From assembly GCA_038150465.1 (NCBI GenBank), contig JAYOTP010000006.1, positions 1 through 64,000 of the forward strand: a stretch of DNA of 64,000 nucleotides, in the 5' to 3' direction. Made by a program: the position numbers and the translations under genes. Shown one piece after another: positions 16,269 to 23,871 of this stretch. Position 1 is the stretch's first letter. Each line of letters begins with the position of its first letter. The DNA is from RFXV01 sp038150465. GTDB taxonomy: Bacteria > Bacteroidota > Bacteroidia > Flavobacteriales > Schleiferiaceae. Under the pieces are notes generated by a model that saw nothing but the letters and a program-made list of their open reading frames with translations, searched no databases and had not been told where the DNA came from.

Positions 16269-18303
16269 CGTTCAGGATCTCCATTGCGGCTTTGGCGATG
16301 GGCGTGCCCGGACCAAAAATGGAACATACACCTGCCGAGTAAAGAAAATCGTAGTCCTTTGGCGGGATCACTCCGCCCACGACCACTTGGATGTCCGGCC
16401 GACCGAGTTTCCTGAGTTCTTCGATCAGGTCGGGCACCAGGGTCTTGTGCCCAGCCGCGAGTGAGCTGACACCGACAAAGTGCACATCGTTCTCGACCGA
16501 TTGCAGGGCTGCTTCTGCAGGGGTTTGGAAGAGCGGACCTACGTCCACATCAAAGCCGAGGTCGGCAAAGCTGCTGGCCACCACTTTGGCTCCTCGATCG
16601 TGTCCGTCCTGGCCCATTTTGGCCACCATGATGCGGGGCCGTCTGCCATTATTCTTCAAGAAATCGTCGACCCGCGATCGTGCCTCCGCATACTGCTTAT
16701 CTTCTTTCATCTCTCGTGCATATACTCCGGATACCGAACGGATCTCCGCTTTGTAGCGACCAAATTTCTGTTCAAGCGCTGCGCTGATCTCTCCCAGGCT
16801 TGCCCGTGCCCGGGCTGCGTTCACTGCCTCTTCGAGCAGATTGCCTGTTCCCGTCTCGGCCAAATGACGCAATGCGTTCAGATGGAACTGGACCTTTTCT
16901 TCGTCCCGCTTCGACCTCAGGCGCTCAAGGCCGAGGAGTTGTTGCTTGCGGACCTCGCTGTTGTCCACCTCGCGGATATCGATCTCGGTCTCCTCTTCTC
17001 GTCGGAAGGCATTCACACCAATGATCAGGTCCTGACCGCTGTCGATGCGTGCTTGTTTTTGAGCGGCCGCTTCTTCGATCTTCAGCTTGGGCAGGCCACT
17101 CTCAATAGCAGCTGTCATTCCGCCCACCTCTTCCACCTCTGCAATGAGTTCACGCGCCGCTGAGATCAGTTCATCTGTTCTTTCTTCCACCGCTCGGCTG
17201 CCTCCGTAGGGATCGATCATTTGCGTGATCCCCGTTTCCTTTTGCAGATACAATTGCGTGTTCCTTGCTATGCGTGCGGAAAAATCAGTAGGCAGGGCGA
17301 GGGCTTCGTCCAGGGCATTCGTATGCAGACTTTGCGTTCCGCCAAGTACAGCGGAAAGTGCTTCCAGACAGGTGCGCCCAACGTTGTTGAACGGGTCCTG
17401 TTCAGTGAGGCTCCAGCCACTCGTCTGGCAGTGCGTCCTCAGGTTCATGCTCTTTTCGTTCTTCGGCTGGAACTTTTGGACCATCTCTGCCCACAGCTGT
17501 CGTCCTGCCCTCATCTTGGCCACTTCGGACAGATGGTCCATGCCAATGGCCCAGAAAAAGCTCAGTCGGGGTGCAAAATCATCGACAGACAATCCGGCCT
17601 CCACGCCTGTGCGCAGGTATTCGAGTCCATCGGCCAGCGTATAAGCCAGTTCGATCTCAGGGCTGGCTCCTGCCTCATGCATATGGTAGCCACTGATGCT
17701 GATGGAATTGAACCGCGGCATATGGGCGCTGCAATAGCGGAAGATGTCTGCAATGATCCGCATGCTCGGACGCGGCGGATAGATGTAGGTATTGCGGACC
17801 ATGAACTCCTTGAGGATATCGTTCTGTATGGTGCCTGAGAGTTGATCCGGGCGAATGCCTTGTTCTTCGGCAGCAACGATATAGAAGGCCATGATCGGCA
17901 GAACGGCTCCATTCATGGTCATGGAAACAGACATCTCATCCAGCGGAATGCCATCGAACAGAACCTTCATGTCCTCCACACTATCAATGGCCACTCCGGC
18001 CTTCCCGACATCTCCGGTCACGCGCGGGTGATCCGAATCATAGCCTCTGTGGGTGGCCAGATCAAAGGCTACGGACAGGCCCTTTTGGCCGGCAGCGAGG
18101 TTTTTCTTGTAAAAGGCATTGGATTCCTCTGCCGTAGAGTAGCCTGCATATTGGCGGATCGTCCAGGGCCGAATGCTGTACATACTTCCGTAGGGGCCGC
18201 GTAGGAAGGGCGGGCGTCCGGCACAGTGCACCCTTTGCCTTTCGGGATCCTTCTTTCGTGCGCTTTTGAAGGAAATGCCGCTGAAGTCCATGCTCTTCCT
18301 CAT
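16246..18303 (-). CDS. mutB: methylmalonyl-CoA mutase, large (catalytic) subunit
   Basis: A 685-residue adenosylcobalamin enzyme interconverting (R)-methylmalonyl-CoA and succinyl-CoA. The specificity pair is visible: Tyr52 in RQYAGYST and Arg170 in KEFMVRNT correspond to Tyr89 and Arg207 of the Propionibacterium enzyme. The C-terminal B12 domain has DGHDRG (His at about 568, cobalt ligand), VGVSSLAAGH and VVVGG. The protein is shorter at the N-terminus than usual: a linker of about 35 residues before the PPFLRGPY block is missing. The 4-bp overlap with mutA suggests translational coupling. Confidence 0.95.
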   Translation of the reverse strand: MRKSMDFSGISFKSARKKDPERQRVHCAGRPPFLRGPYGSMYSIRPWTIRQYAGYSTAEESNAFYKKNLAAGQKGLSVAFDLATHRGYDSDHPRVTGDVGKAGVAIDSVEDMKVLFDGIPLDEMSVSMTMNGAVLPIMAFYIVAAEEQGIRPDQLSGTIQNDILKEFMVRNTYIYPPRPSMRIIADIFRYCSAHMPRFNSISISGYHMHEAGASPEIELAYTLADGLEYLRTGVEAGLSVDDFAPRLSFFWAIGMDHLSEVAKMRAGRQLWAEMVQKFQPKNEKSMNLRTHCQTSGWSLTEQDPFNNVGRTCLEALSAVLGGTQSLHTNALDEALALPTDFSARIARNTQLYLQKETGITQMIDPYGGSRAVEERTDELISAARELIAEVEEVGGMTAAIESGLPKLKIEEAAAQKQARIDSGQDLIIGVNAFRREEETEIDIREVDNSEVRKQQLLGLERLRSKRDEEKVQFHLNALRHLAETGTGNLLEEAVNAARARASLGEISAALEQKFGRYKAEIRSVSGVYAREMKEDKQYAEARSRVDDFLKNNGRRPRIMVAKMGQDGHDRGAKVVASSFADLGFDVDVGPLFQTPAEAALQSVENDVHFVGVSSLAAGHKTLVPDLIEELRKLGRPDIQVVVGGVIPPKDYDFLYSAGVCSIFGPGTPIAKAAMEILNDERIGRG

Positions 18304-19604
18304 TTCGATCTTTCTTTTTCTGCTCCTTCAGCCAGTCTGCGCAGCGGCCACAATGAGGAGGATGGCTCCATTTTCATGTCGCCCGAACCAAATGGATGCA
18401 GGCTCGACCCGATCACTGGATATTGTCCCTGGTCATGCGCCTTCTGTTCTGCTTCGGCTTCTTCTGCTACCCTCTGTGCAAACCATGGATCACAGAGTAC
18501 TTGGGAGGCACTGCCTCGTCTTTGGATCTCTTGAAAAGCAGACCATCCTGTCTCGGCCAGTCGTTCGGTGAGGGCTTCGATCGAATGGCTCCCGGCCAGC
18601 GGATCTTCCAATCGATCCAAGCGCCCTTCAAATCGCAAAAGGTGCAAGATGTTGACCGGCAGATGTGCTTCTCCATTCTTTGGCCCACTGAGCGTGTGGT
18701 CTGTAAGCTCCATATTCTGAGCCCCGCCCAGGAGTCCGCTGGCGGCCATCGTGGTCAGCCGCAACAGATTTCCATGAGGATCGGAGGCAGAAAGAGGTCT
18801 TAGACTGTTTCGTGCATTGACAAAAACTTCGGTTCGGCTTCGGCCAAGACTGTCGAGGTAGAACGACCACAATTCGCGGAATGCACGCAGCTTGGCTGTT
18901 TCCAGAAGAAAATTTCGCCCCAGAGAGAATCGGAAATGCAAATGTTCCGGAGAAAGTGAAGGGTCTTCTTCCAGAACTTCATGCGCCATGGAGAGCGCTA
19001 TTCCAAGTTGGGTGTCCATGCGGGCGCCCGCTTCTGCATAGAGGCTGCAATCGATCAGTATGGGGTGACGAAAGAGCTGCGCTGCCCCAATTGCCCTGAA
19101 TTCAGTGAGCTGTTTTTGAAAACTCTTTGCCCCGGATCCCTTTGAAGAAAGGCCCTGCCAGAGGCTAAAACCAAGAGCGGTATTCAGGCTCTTTTTGTCT
19201 GCCGATGCAAGGATGTCCTTCCAGCTCTCGATCCAAGTCCCCGATAATTCCCCGGGCAGAAGTTCGATGCGGAGAAATTCGAGTTGGATCCCTTTCAAGG
19301 ATCGGGTCAGGTCCGCATCTGGTCGGAATTGGATGCGTAAACCGTCCGCACCGTTATTCAATACTTCCAGGGCCGAAACGGGCAGATCATCCGGGCCGAC
19401 CGCACAGCTGGCGTGCCATGGATATGCCCCGAACAAAGGGTCCACGGGTCTCGGTTCCTCCGCCGAATGAAAAGGCGGGGTTTGGAATCCTTCCCACCAT
19501 TCGGTGAACAGTGTCTCTTCTGGACGGCCTTTGAGTTCCTTGCGGATGATCTGCCACCAGTCAGCGGCATCGGTGCGGGGGAAAACAGATGAGCGATCGG
19601 ACAT
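18300..19604 (-). CDS. mutA: methylmalonyl-CoA mutase, small subunit
   Basis: About 434 residues from the ATG at 19604 (MSDRSSVFPRTDAADWWQ); an upstream ATG at 19622 is possible. It is homologous to the mutase barrel domain but degenerate, with no DxHxxG cobalamin motif. The protein ends before where a B12-binding domain would start, so it is shorter than canonical MutA (about 620 residues). The retained blocks include NLLRLTTMAASGLLGGAQ and DPLAGSHSIEALTERLAE. In the family this subunit is structural and supports the catalytic subunit. Overlaps mutB by 4 bp. Confidence 0.88.
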   Translation of the reverse strand: MSDRSSVFPRTDAADWWQIIRKELKGRPEETLFTEWWEGFQTPPFHSAEEPRPVDPLFGAYPWHASCAVGPDDLPVSALEVLNNGADGLRIQFRPDADLTRSLKGIQLEFLRIELLPGELSGTWIESWKDILASADKKSLNTALGFSLWQGLSSKGSGAKSFQKQLTEFRAIGAAQLFRHPILIDCSLYAEAGARMDTQLGIALSMAHEVLEEDPSLSPEHLHFRFSLGRNFLLETAKLRAFRELWSFYLDSLGRSRTEVFVNARNSLRPLSASDPHGNLLRLTTMAASGLLGGAQNMELTDHTLSGPKNGEAHLPVNILHLLRFEGRLDRLEDPLAGSHSIEALTERLAETGWSAFQEIQRRGSASQVLCDPWFAQRVAEEAEAEQKAHDQGQYPVIGSSLHPFGSGDMKMEPSSSLWPLRRLAEGAEKERSK

Positions 19605-19644
19605 CAGGAAAATTCGTTCCATCGAATGTACGAAGGAGAAAAGC

Positions 19645-19657
19645 CACGGCTGCCGTG
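19645..19657. repeat. 13-bp inverted repeat upstream of mutA
   Basis: CACGGC-T-GCCGTG is a near-continuous dyad in the short leader of mutA. It could be an operator or just a small hairpin. A TAATTATG (one mismatch to the -7 consensus, minus strand) lies just upstream at 19660-19667. Confidence 0.3.
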
Positions 19658-19717
19658 TTCATAATTAGCGAGGTGGGAGGGGCGTGATGTCCCTTTCACT
19701 ATTCTAAATTCACCCAT

Positions 19718-20017
19718 ATGAATGTCGAACGGATCAAGAGGCTCTTTCGCACGCGGAATCGCTACCTGATGGTGACGATCGGGTTCGCTGTGTGGATGCT
19801 GATATTCGACGCGAATTCCCTGCTGCTGCACATGGAACTCGATCAGGAGATCGAAAAGTTGGAGAATGGTATTGACTTCTACCAGCTGGCTCTTACTGAA
19901 GACAAGGATAAGCTCGAACAGCTTCAAAGCGATCCCTGGCAACTGGAGCGATTCGCCCGCGAGCAATATTGGATGTGCCGACCGGGTGAGGAAGTATTTC
20001 TGGTCCCTACCCAGTAG
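19718..20017 (+). CDS. divIC: septum formation initiator protein (FtsB/DivIC family)
   Basis: A 99-residue bitopic membrane protein: a short basic cytoplasmic N-terminus, a membrane segment at about 16-38, and a periplasmic coiled coil (ELDQEIEKLENGIDFYQLALTEDKDKLEQL), then the conserved end FAREQYWMCRPGEEVFLV. The RxxYwm.rPGE motif is the family signature. It belongs to the divisome sub-complex with FtsL and FtsQ. It is divergent from mutA and convergent with rpsT, with a shared terminator between. Confidence 0.87.
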   Translation: MNVERIKRLFRTRNRYLMVTIGFAVWMLIFDANSLLLHMELDQEIEKLENGIDFYQLALTEDKDKLEQLQSDPWQLERFAREQYWMCRPGEEVFLVPTQ

Positions 20018-20021
20018 CCAT

Positions 20022-20047
20022 AAAAAAAGCCCCTGAGCAGGGGCTTT
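20022..20047 (-). terminator. intrinsic terminator of rpsT (shared with divIC)
   Basis: Hairpin AGCCCCT-GAGC-AGGGGCT. On the minus strand it is followed by seven T, so it is a strong terminator for tRNA-Glu/rpsT. On the plus strand the tract is only TTTCC, so termination of divIC would be weaker. Confidence 0.8.
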
Positions 20048-20073
20048 CCAATTCAAATGCTAGTCGGCCATCA

Positions 20074-20328
20074 TCAGCTCAAGCCGTTCAGATGACGAGC
20101 CACTCCTGATTTCAGGTTGTTCGCTTTGTTCTTGTGGATGATGTTGCGCTTGGCCAACTTATCGATCATCGCAAAGAGAGCAGGGACTTGCTTCTCCGCA
20201 TCCTTTTTCTTTTCGGTGCTGCGAACATCGCGAAGCGCATTGCGCATCGTCTTGTGGTAATACTTGTTGTGTTCGCGTCTTTTTTCGCTGCTGCGAACTC
20301 TCTTCAATGCTGACTTATGATTTGCCAT
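20074..20328 (-). CDS. rpsT: 30S ribosomal protein S20
   Basis: An 84-residue, very basic, helix-rich protein of normal S20 length. MANHKSALKRVRSSEKRREHN at the start and the HKNKANNLKSGVARHLNGL end are family hallmarks. It binds the 5' domain of 16S rRNA early in 30S assembly. It follows tRNA-Glu on the same strand by 15 bp and precedes a strong terminator, so the two are probably one transcript from the promoter at 20484-20513. Confidence 0.97.
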   Translation of the reverse strand: MANHKSALKRVRSSEKRREHNKYYHKTMRNALRDVRSTEKKKDAEKQVPALFAMIDKLAKRNIIHKNKANNLKSGVARHLNGLS

Positions 20329-20343
20329 AGCCGTAGGTTTAAC

Positions 20344-20418
20344 TGGTAGCCCATAGGGGAATCGAACCCCTCTTTCCAGAATGAAAATCTGGCGTCCTAG
20401 CCGATAGACGAATGGGCC
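20344..20418 (-). tRNA. tRNA-Glu (TTC), CCA encoded
   Basis: A 72-nt cloverleaf plus an encoded CCA on the minus strand. Anticodon stem CCAGA/TCTGG, loop TTTTCAT, giving TTC. The acceptor stem GGCCCAT pairs with ATGGGCT, with a G1:U72 wobble. The T arm is GAGGG-GTTCGATT-CCCCT type. Confidence 0.94.
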
Positions 20419-20483
20419 AAAGAACTCTGGGGACTTTCCCCAATTCCCTGTAGAACGGAATGCACCGCATTTCTAAGGGAGCG

Positions 20484-20513
20484 CAAAGGTAGCGTAAAAA
20501 TGGATTCTTACAA
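20484..20513 (-). promoter_or_regulatory. promoter of tRNA-Glu/rpsT
   Basis: On the minus strand a TTG (20511-20513) is followed after exactly 19 nt by TACCTTTG (20484-20491), a perfect Bacteroidota sigma-A promoter. The -33 element overlaps the last codons of the upstream unknown gene. Confidence 0.78.
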
Positions 20514-21194
20514 CCGGTTCCGGCCCTTTACTGCACTGGTCTTGAATCCAAGTCCACTTGTCTTTCTGACGCGCAGTTCCTGGCTGATGTGCTCGAGTTG
20601 ATGCACATTGATGTCTTCGATCGATTTGAGTGGTGGAGGCGTCAGGTCCAGATCGATTGCGTGAAGGATGCAGGTCCGAATGATCTTGCGCATGGCCTCT
20701 TTATCTATGGTCTGATCGGCCAGGTCTCTGAAGAGGAAACCCAACTGCCGTTGTCCCTCGGTGAAAAAACGATCCTCCTTATTGATATACAGCCGTCCGA
20801 TCAGCTGCCCGTAATCATTGAGCCGGCCGTATTTAATGGAATCCGACAGGAAATTATAGATGTGGATAAGCCCGAAATAGCCGTTCAGAGGTTGACTCTT
20901 CAGATAGTCCGTCTTCATCAGCTCGTGCTGATCTTCGAGCGCATAGGCATTGGTCTGCAAGAGAAAGATCAGGACATCCCCGGAGAACTGCAGCCGGAAT
21001 TCAAGATCTCCTTTTTCGGTGAAGTTCACGGAAACCTCTTGGGCTTCGATTCCAAGGGCCTCTTTCAGATCTTCTGCCTCTTCTGCGGCTACGGAACGCA
21101 ATTCCCCAAAAGCCCTCTGGGCATTCCTCCAAACTGCCTGCTTGGTGCCCGATCGCTCGCGAAGCAACTCCAATATGCGTTCCTGTTCGTTCAT
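20508..21194 (-). CDS. conserved Bacteroidota protein of unknown function
   Basis: 228 residues from the ATG at 21194 (MNEQERIL); a longer reading would run into proS. Not assigned to a known function. It is soluble and alpha/beta, with blocks GDLEFRLQFSGDVLIFLLQTN, then GYFGLIHIYNFLSDSIKYGRLNDYG and INKEDRFFTEGQRQLGFLF (each within a continuous conserved-looking core, residues 60-165). Homologous-looking proteins recur in Flavobacteriales next to proS. It starts 5 bp after proS ends, so it is likely co-transcribed. Its 3' end contains the -33 element of the next promoter. Confidence 0.72.
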   Translation of the reverse strand: MNEQERILELLRERSGTKQAVWRNAQRAFGELRSVAAEEAEDLKEALGIEAQEVSVNFTEKGDLEFRLQFSGDVLIFLLQTNAYALEDQHELMKTDYLKSQPLNGYFGLIHIYNFLSDSIKYGRLNDYGQLIGRLYINKEDRFFTEGQRQLGFLFRDLADQTIDKEAMRKIIRTCILHAIDLDLTPPPLKSIEDINVHQLEHISQELRVRKTSGLGFKTSAVKGRNRL

Positions 21195-21199
21195 TCCAC

Positions 21200-22672
21200 T
21201 CAATATGCTCTTGCGAACAAAACCCGCTTTTTCGATGGGTTTCCACTGTAAACGCATTTCCCATTCTCTTCTTCGGCATTCAGGGGGATGCAGCGGATGG
21301 TCGCTTTGGTTTCTTTCTTGATCCGTTCTTCGGTCTCTGCGGTTCCGTCCCAATGGGCAGAAAGGAATCCGCCTTCTTCGATCCGTTCCACAAATTCTTC
21401 CCAGCTGTCCACTCGGTGTGTATTCGCCTTCTGGAAGCGGAGTGCCTTTTCAAACAGAGCTTGTTGGATCTGCCCGAGTAATTCGTTGACAGTTCCAGCC
21501 ACTTCCTCCAGCGGGATGGACGATTTCTCCAAAGTATCCCGTCGCGCCAGTTCCACTGTTCCGTTCTCAAGATCCCTTTTTCCCAATGCGATGCGCAGGG
21601 GAACACCCTGCAGTTCGTATTGATTGAATTTCCATCCGGGCTTGTGGGTGTCCCGATCATCGAAACGAACCCGGACTCCATGATCACGGAGTTCATTCAT
21701 CAGCTTTTCGGCCACAGGTCGCAAGGCGTCCAGTTCCTCCTGTCCTCTGTAAATGGGAACGATCACCAGTTGGGTCGGTGCCAAACGAGGAGGCAATACC
21801 AGTCCATTGTTGTCCGAATGACTCATGATCAGTGCGCCAATCAGTCGGGTGGATACGCCCCATGAGGTGGCCCAGACATGATCGACCTTTCCTTCTTTGT
21901 CCTGGAATTTGACATCGAAGGCCTTGGCAAAGTTCTGTCCCAGAAAATGCGAGGTGCCGGCCTGCAGGGCTTTTCCATCCTGCATAAGTGCCTCTATACA
22001 GTAGGTTTCGAGGGCCCCGGCGAATCGTTCGCTTTCGGTCTTTATTCCCCGGATCACGGGGATGGCCAGAATTTCTTCCACGAATTCTGCGTAAACACGA
22101 AGCATGGTCTCTGCTTCCTGAACGGCTTCGGCCTGTGTGGCATGGGCCGTGTGTCCTTCCTGCCAGAGGAATTCTGCGGTGCGTAAGAACAGGCGGGTGC
22201 GCATCTCCCAGCGAACCACATTCGCCCACTGATTGAGCAGAATGGGCAGATCCCGGTAGCTCTGGACCCAATTCCTGTAGGTGTCCCAGATGATGGTCTC
22301 CGAAGTGGGACGAACGATCAATTCTTCCTCCAAACGAGCATCCTCATCGACCACCACTCCCGAACCATCCTCTGCATTCTTCAGGCGGTAGTGGGTCACC
22401 ACGGCGCATTCTTTGGCAAAGCCCTCTACGTGATCGGCTTCTTTGCTGAAGTAGCTTTTCGGAATGAAAATGGGGAAGTAGGCATTCTGATGTCCGGTCT
22501 CTTTGAACCTTCGGTCCAGGTCGGATTGCATGGTTTCCCATATCGCATACCCATAGGGCTTGATGACCATGCAGCCCCGGACACCGGAGTTCTCAGCAAG
22601 ATCGGCCTTGACGACCAGATCGTTGTACCACTGCGCATAATCTTCTTCTCTTTTCGCTAGGACTTTGGCCAT
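21200..22672 (-). CDS. proS: prolyl-tRNA synthetase (eukaryote/archaeon-type)
   Basis: 490 residues from the ATG at 22672 (MAKVLAKREEDYAQW), the family's usual start. The longer reading from 22714 would place its start inside the -7 box at 22712-22719. The class II catalytic core is visible: motif 2 RWEMRTRLFLRTAEFLWQEGHTAH and motif 3 GVSTRLIGALIMSHSD, followed by the anticodon-binding domain (about 285-400) and a C-terminal zinc-binding-like domain ending in a Tyr (ARAY). There is no bacterial-type editing insertion. It charges tRNA-Pro in the cytoplasm. Confidence 0.95.
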   Translation of the reverse strand: MAKVLAKREEDYAQWYNDLVVKADLAENSGVRGCMVIKPYGYAIWETMQSDLDRRFKETGHQNAYFPIFIPKSYFSKEADHVEGFAKECAVVTHYRLKNAEDGSGVVVDEDARLEEELIVRPTSETIIWDTYRNWVQSYRDLPILLNQWANVVRWEMRTRLFLRTAEFLWQEGHTAHATQAEAVQEAETMLRVYAEFVEEILAIPVIRGIKTESERFAGALETYCIEALMQDGKALQAGTSHFLGQNFAKAFDVKFQDKEGKVDHVWATSWGVSTRLIGALIMSHSDNNGLVLPPRLAPTQLVIVPIYRGQEELDALRPVAEKLMNELRDHGVRVRFDDRDTHKPGWKFNQYELQGVPLRIALGKRDLENGTVELARRDTLEKSSIPLEEVAGTVNELLGQIQQALFEKALRFQKANTHRVDSWEEFVERIEEGGFLSAHWDGTAETEERIKKETKATIRCIPLNAEEENGKCVYSGNPSKKRVLFARAY

Positions 22673-22711
22673 TTTGAGATCGTGGAATGTTTTTTGTAAA
22701 TCTTTGTGAAA

Positions 22712-22719
22712 CAAAACTA
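22712..22719 (-). promoter_or_regulatory. candidate -7 box for proS
   Basis: Minus-strand TAGTTTTG is an exact TAnnTTTG match 39 nt before the proS ATG. No -33 TTG is seen. It shares the 71-bp divergent gap with the plus-strand lipoprotein gene, whose own near-match is AATCTTTG around 22698-22705. Confidence 0.5.
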
Positions 22720-22743
22720 ATGAAAGGGATTGCTCGCCTGCCT

Positions 22744-23871
22744 ATGAAAGTCCACTCCTTCCTCTTCCGAATAGTTCTATTCTCCTTTGTACTTACTCAA
22801 ATTTCCTGCAATCTTCAACGTGCGGGCCGGTCGGCCAACCTGATGGACGATGGCATTTATTACGATCCCGATGTCGAATGGATCGATCTGTATGCCGAAG
22901 AAGAAAGCGACCCGATCGATCAGGAGGAAGAGGGTTTTGACTACTACGACCCACAAGATGCCAATGACCTTTTTGGGATGGGTTCATCGGGTACTCCCTG
23001 GAACAGCTTCGGTTCATTCGGGATGTGCGATCCTTTCGGTTTTTCAGGCTACTCGCCCTTTGATATGTACGGCTGGGGCAGCCCTTCTCTGTTTTGGAAT
23101 AGTGGTTACTCAGGCTGGGGCGGCTCCATGGGCTATGGAATGGGCTTTGGGGTTCCCTTCTACGGCTACGGTGCTTTTCCTTATTCCCATCCATACTATG
23201 GATATAACCCATACTATTCCGGGCCTTGGTACGATCCCTTCGGTGGTGGCGGGTTCTACCGAAGTGGTGTTGCCGTTCGGGGTGTTCGGCCGGACCGAAC
23301 GCGTTCAGCCTCGGATCCTCTGGCCGACCGAAGTGGAAAACAGCAGGTTTATCGTGAGTACGTTCGTCTGAGGTCTTCAGAGACGCCTGTGGGATCGTCC
23401 CCGTCGCGCAGCACGGGATATGCCGCTTCCTATCCCGACAGAGAGCAGTCCGAGCGACTCCGCATACGAAGGGCAATGGATGAGCGGAGTTTTGAAGAGT
23501 CCAATGGCCGCAACTCAGCCAGCGACAGCCAAAGATCTTCCAGACAGGGAAGTCAGCTTGAACGCGATGAGCATTTCAGAGGAAGGCCTGCCGTTCGCAT
23601 TCCATCCTCCGGCCGATCCGGCAGGGAAGGGCAGAATTCTTCCAAGGGATGGAAGGGTGTTCGTCTTCTCGAACCGCTGGGCGGCGGAGAGCGTTCCAAC
23701 CCATCGAAAGAGAACAGCAGGCCCGGTCGACGCGTACAGGAAGAGAACAACTATACACCATCCGATCGGTCCGGACATTCCACGGGATCCGGGCGTTCCC
23801 GACCTTCCTCAGGGTCTTCCAGAAGCAGGAGTAATTCACCTTCGCGATCGGGCAGCAGCAGACGCCGATGA
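22744..23871 (+). CDS. Tyr/Gly-rich, Arg/Ser-tailed lipoprotein of unknown function
   Basis: 375 residues from the ATG at 22744, chosen because it opens a lipoprotein signal (MKVHSFLFRI, then LTQISC; Cys at about 22). Three zones follow: an acidic stretch (about 35-65), an aromatic Gly/Tyr/Phe/Pro-rich zone (about 80-170, with YYGYNPYYSGPW), and a long low-complexity basic tail rich in Ser and Arg ending in SSRRR. No known domain is recognised. The composition suggests a disordered, surface-exposed or envelope-binding protein. The stop overlaps the next gene's start (ATGA), so it is coupled to the outer-membrane protein. Confidence 0.68.
   Translation: MKVHSFLFRIVLFSFVLTQISCNLQRAGRSANLMDDGIYYDPDVEWIDLYAEEESDPIDQEEEGFDYYDPQDANDLFGMGSSGTPWNSFGSFGMCDPFGFSGYSPFDMYGWGSPSLFWNSGYSGWGGSMGYGMGFGVPFYGYGAFPYSHPYYGYNPYYSGPWYDPFGGGGFYRSGVAVRGVRPDRTRSASDPLADRSGKQQVYREYVRLRSSETPVGSSPSRSTGYAASYPDREQSERLRIRRAMDERSFEESNGRNSASDSQRSSRQGSQLERDEHFRGRPAVRIPSSGRSGREGQNSSKGWKGVRLLEPLGGGERSNPSKENSRPGRRVQEENNYTPSDRSGHSTGSGRSRPSSGSSRSRSNSPSRSGSSRRR

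Noticed and set aside
19605..19717. Cobalamin riboswitch before mutA
   Set aside because: The region to the divergent gene is about 100 bp, too short for the element, and no B12 box is present.
22698..22705. AATCTTTG as promoter of the lipoprotein gene at 22744
   Set aside because: One base off at the most conserved first position, and no -33 TTG; kept only as a note in the proS box entry.
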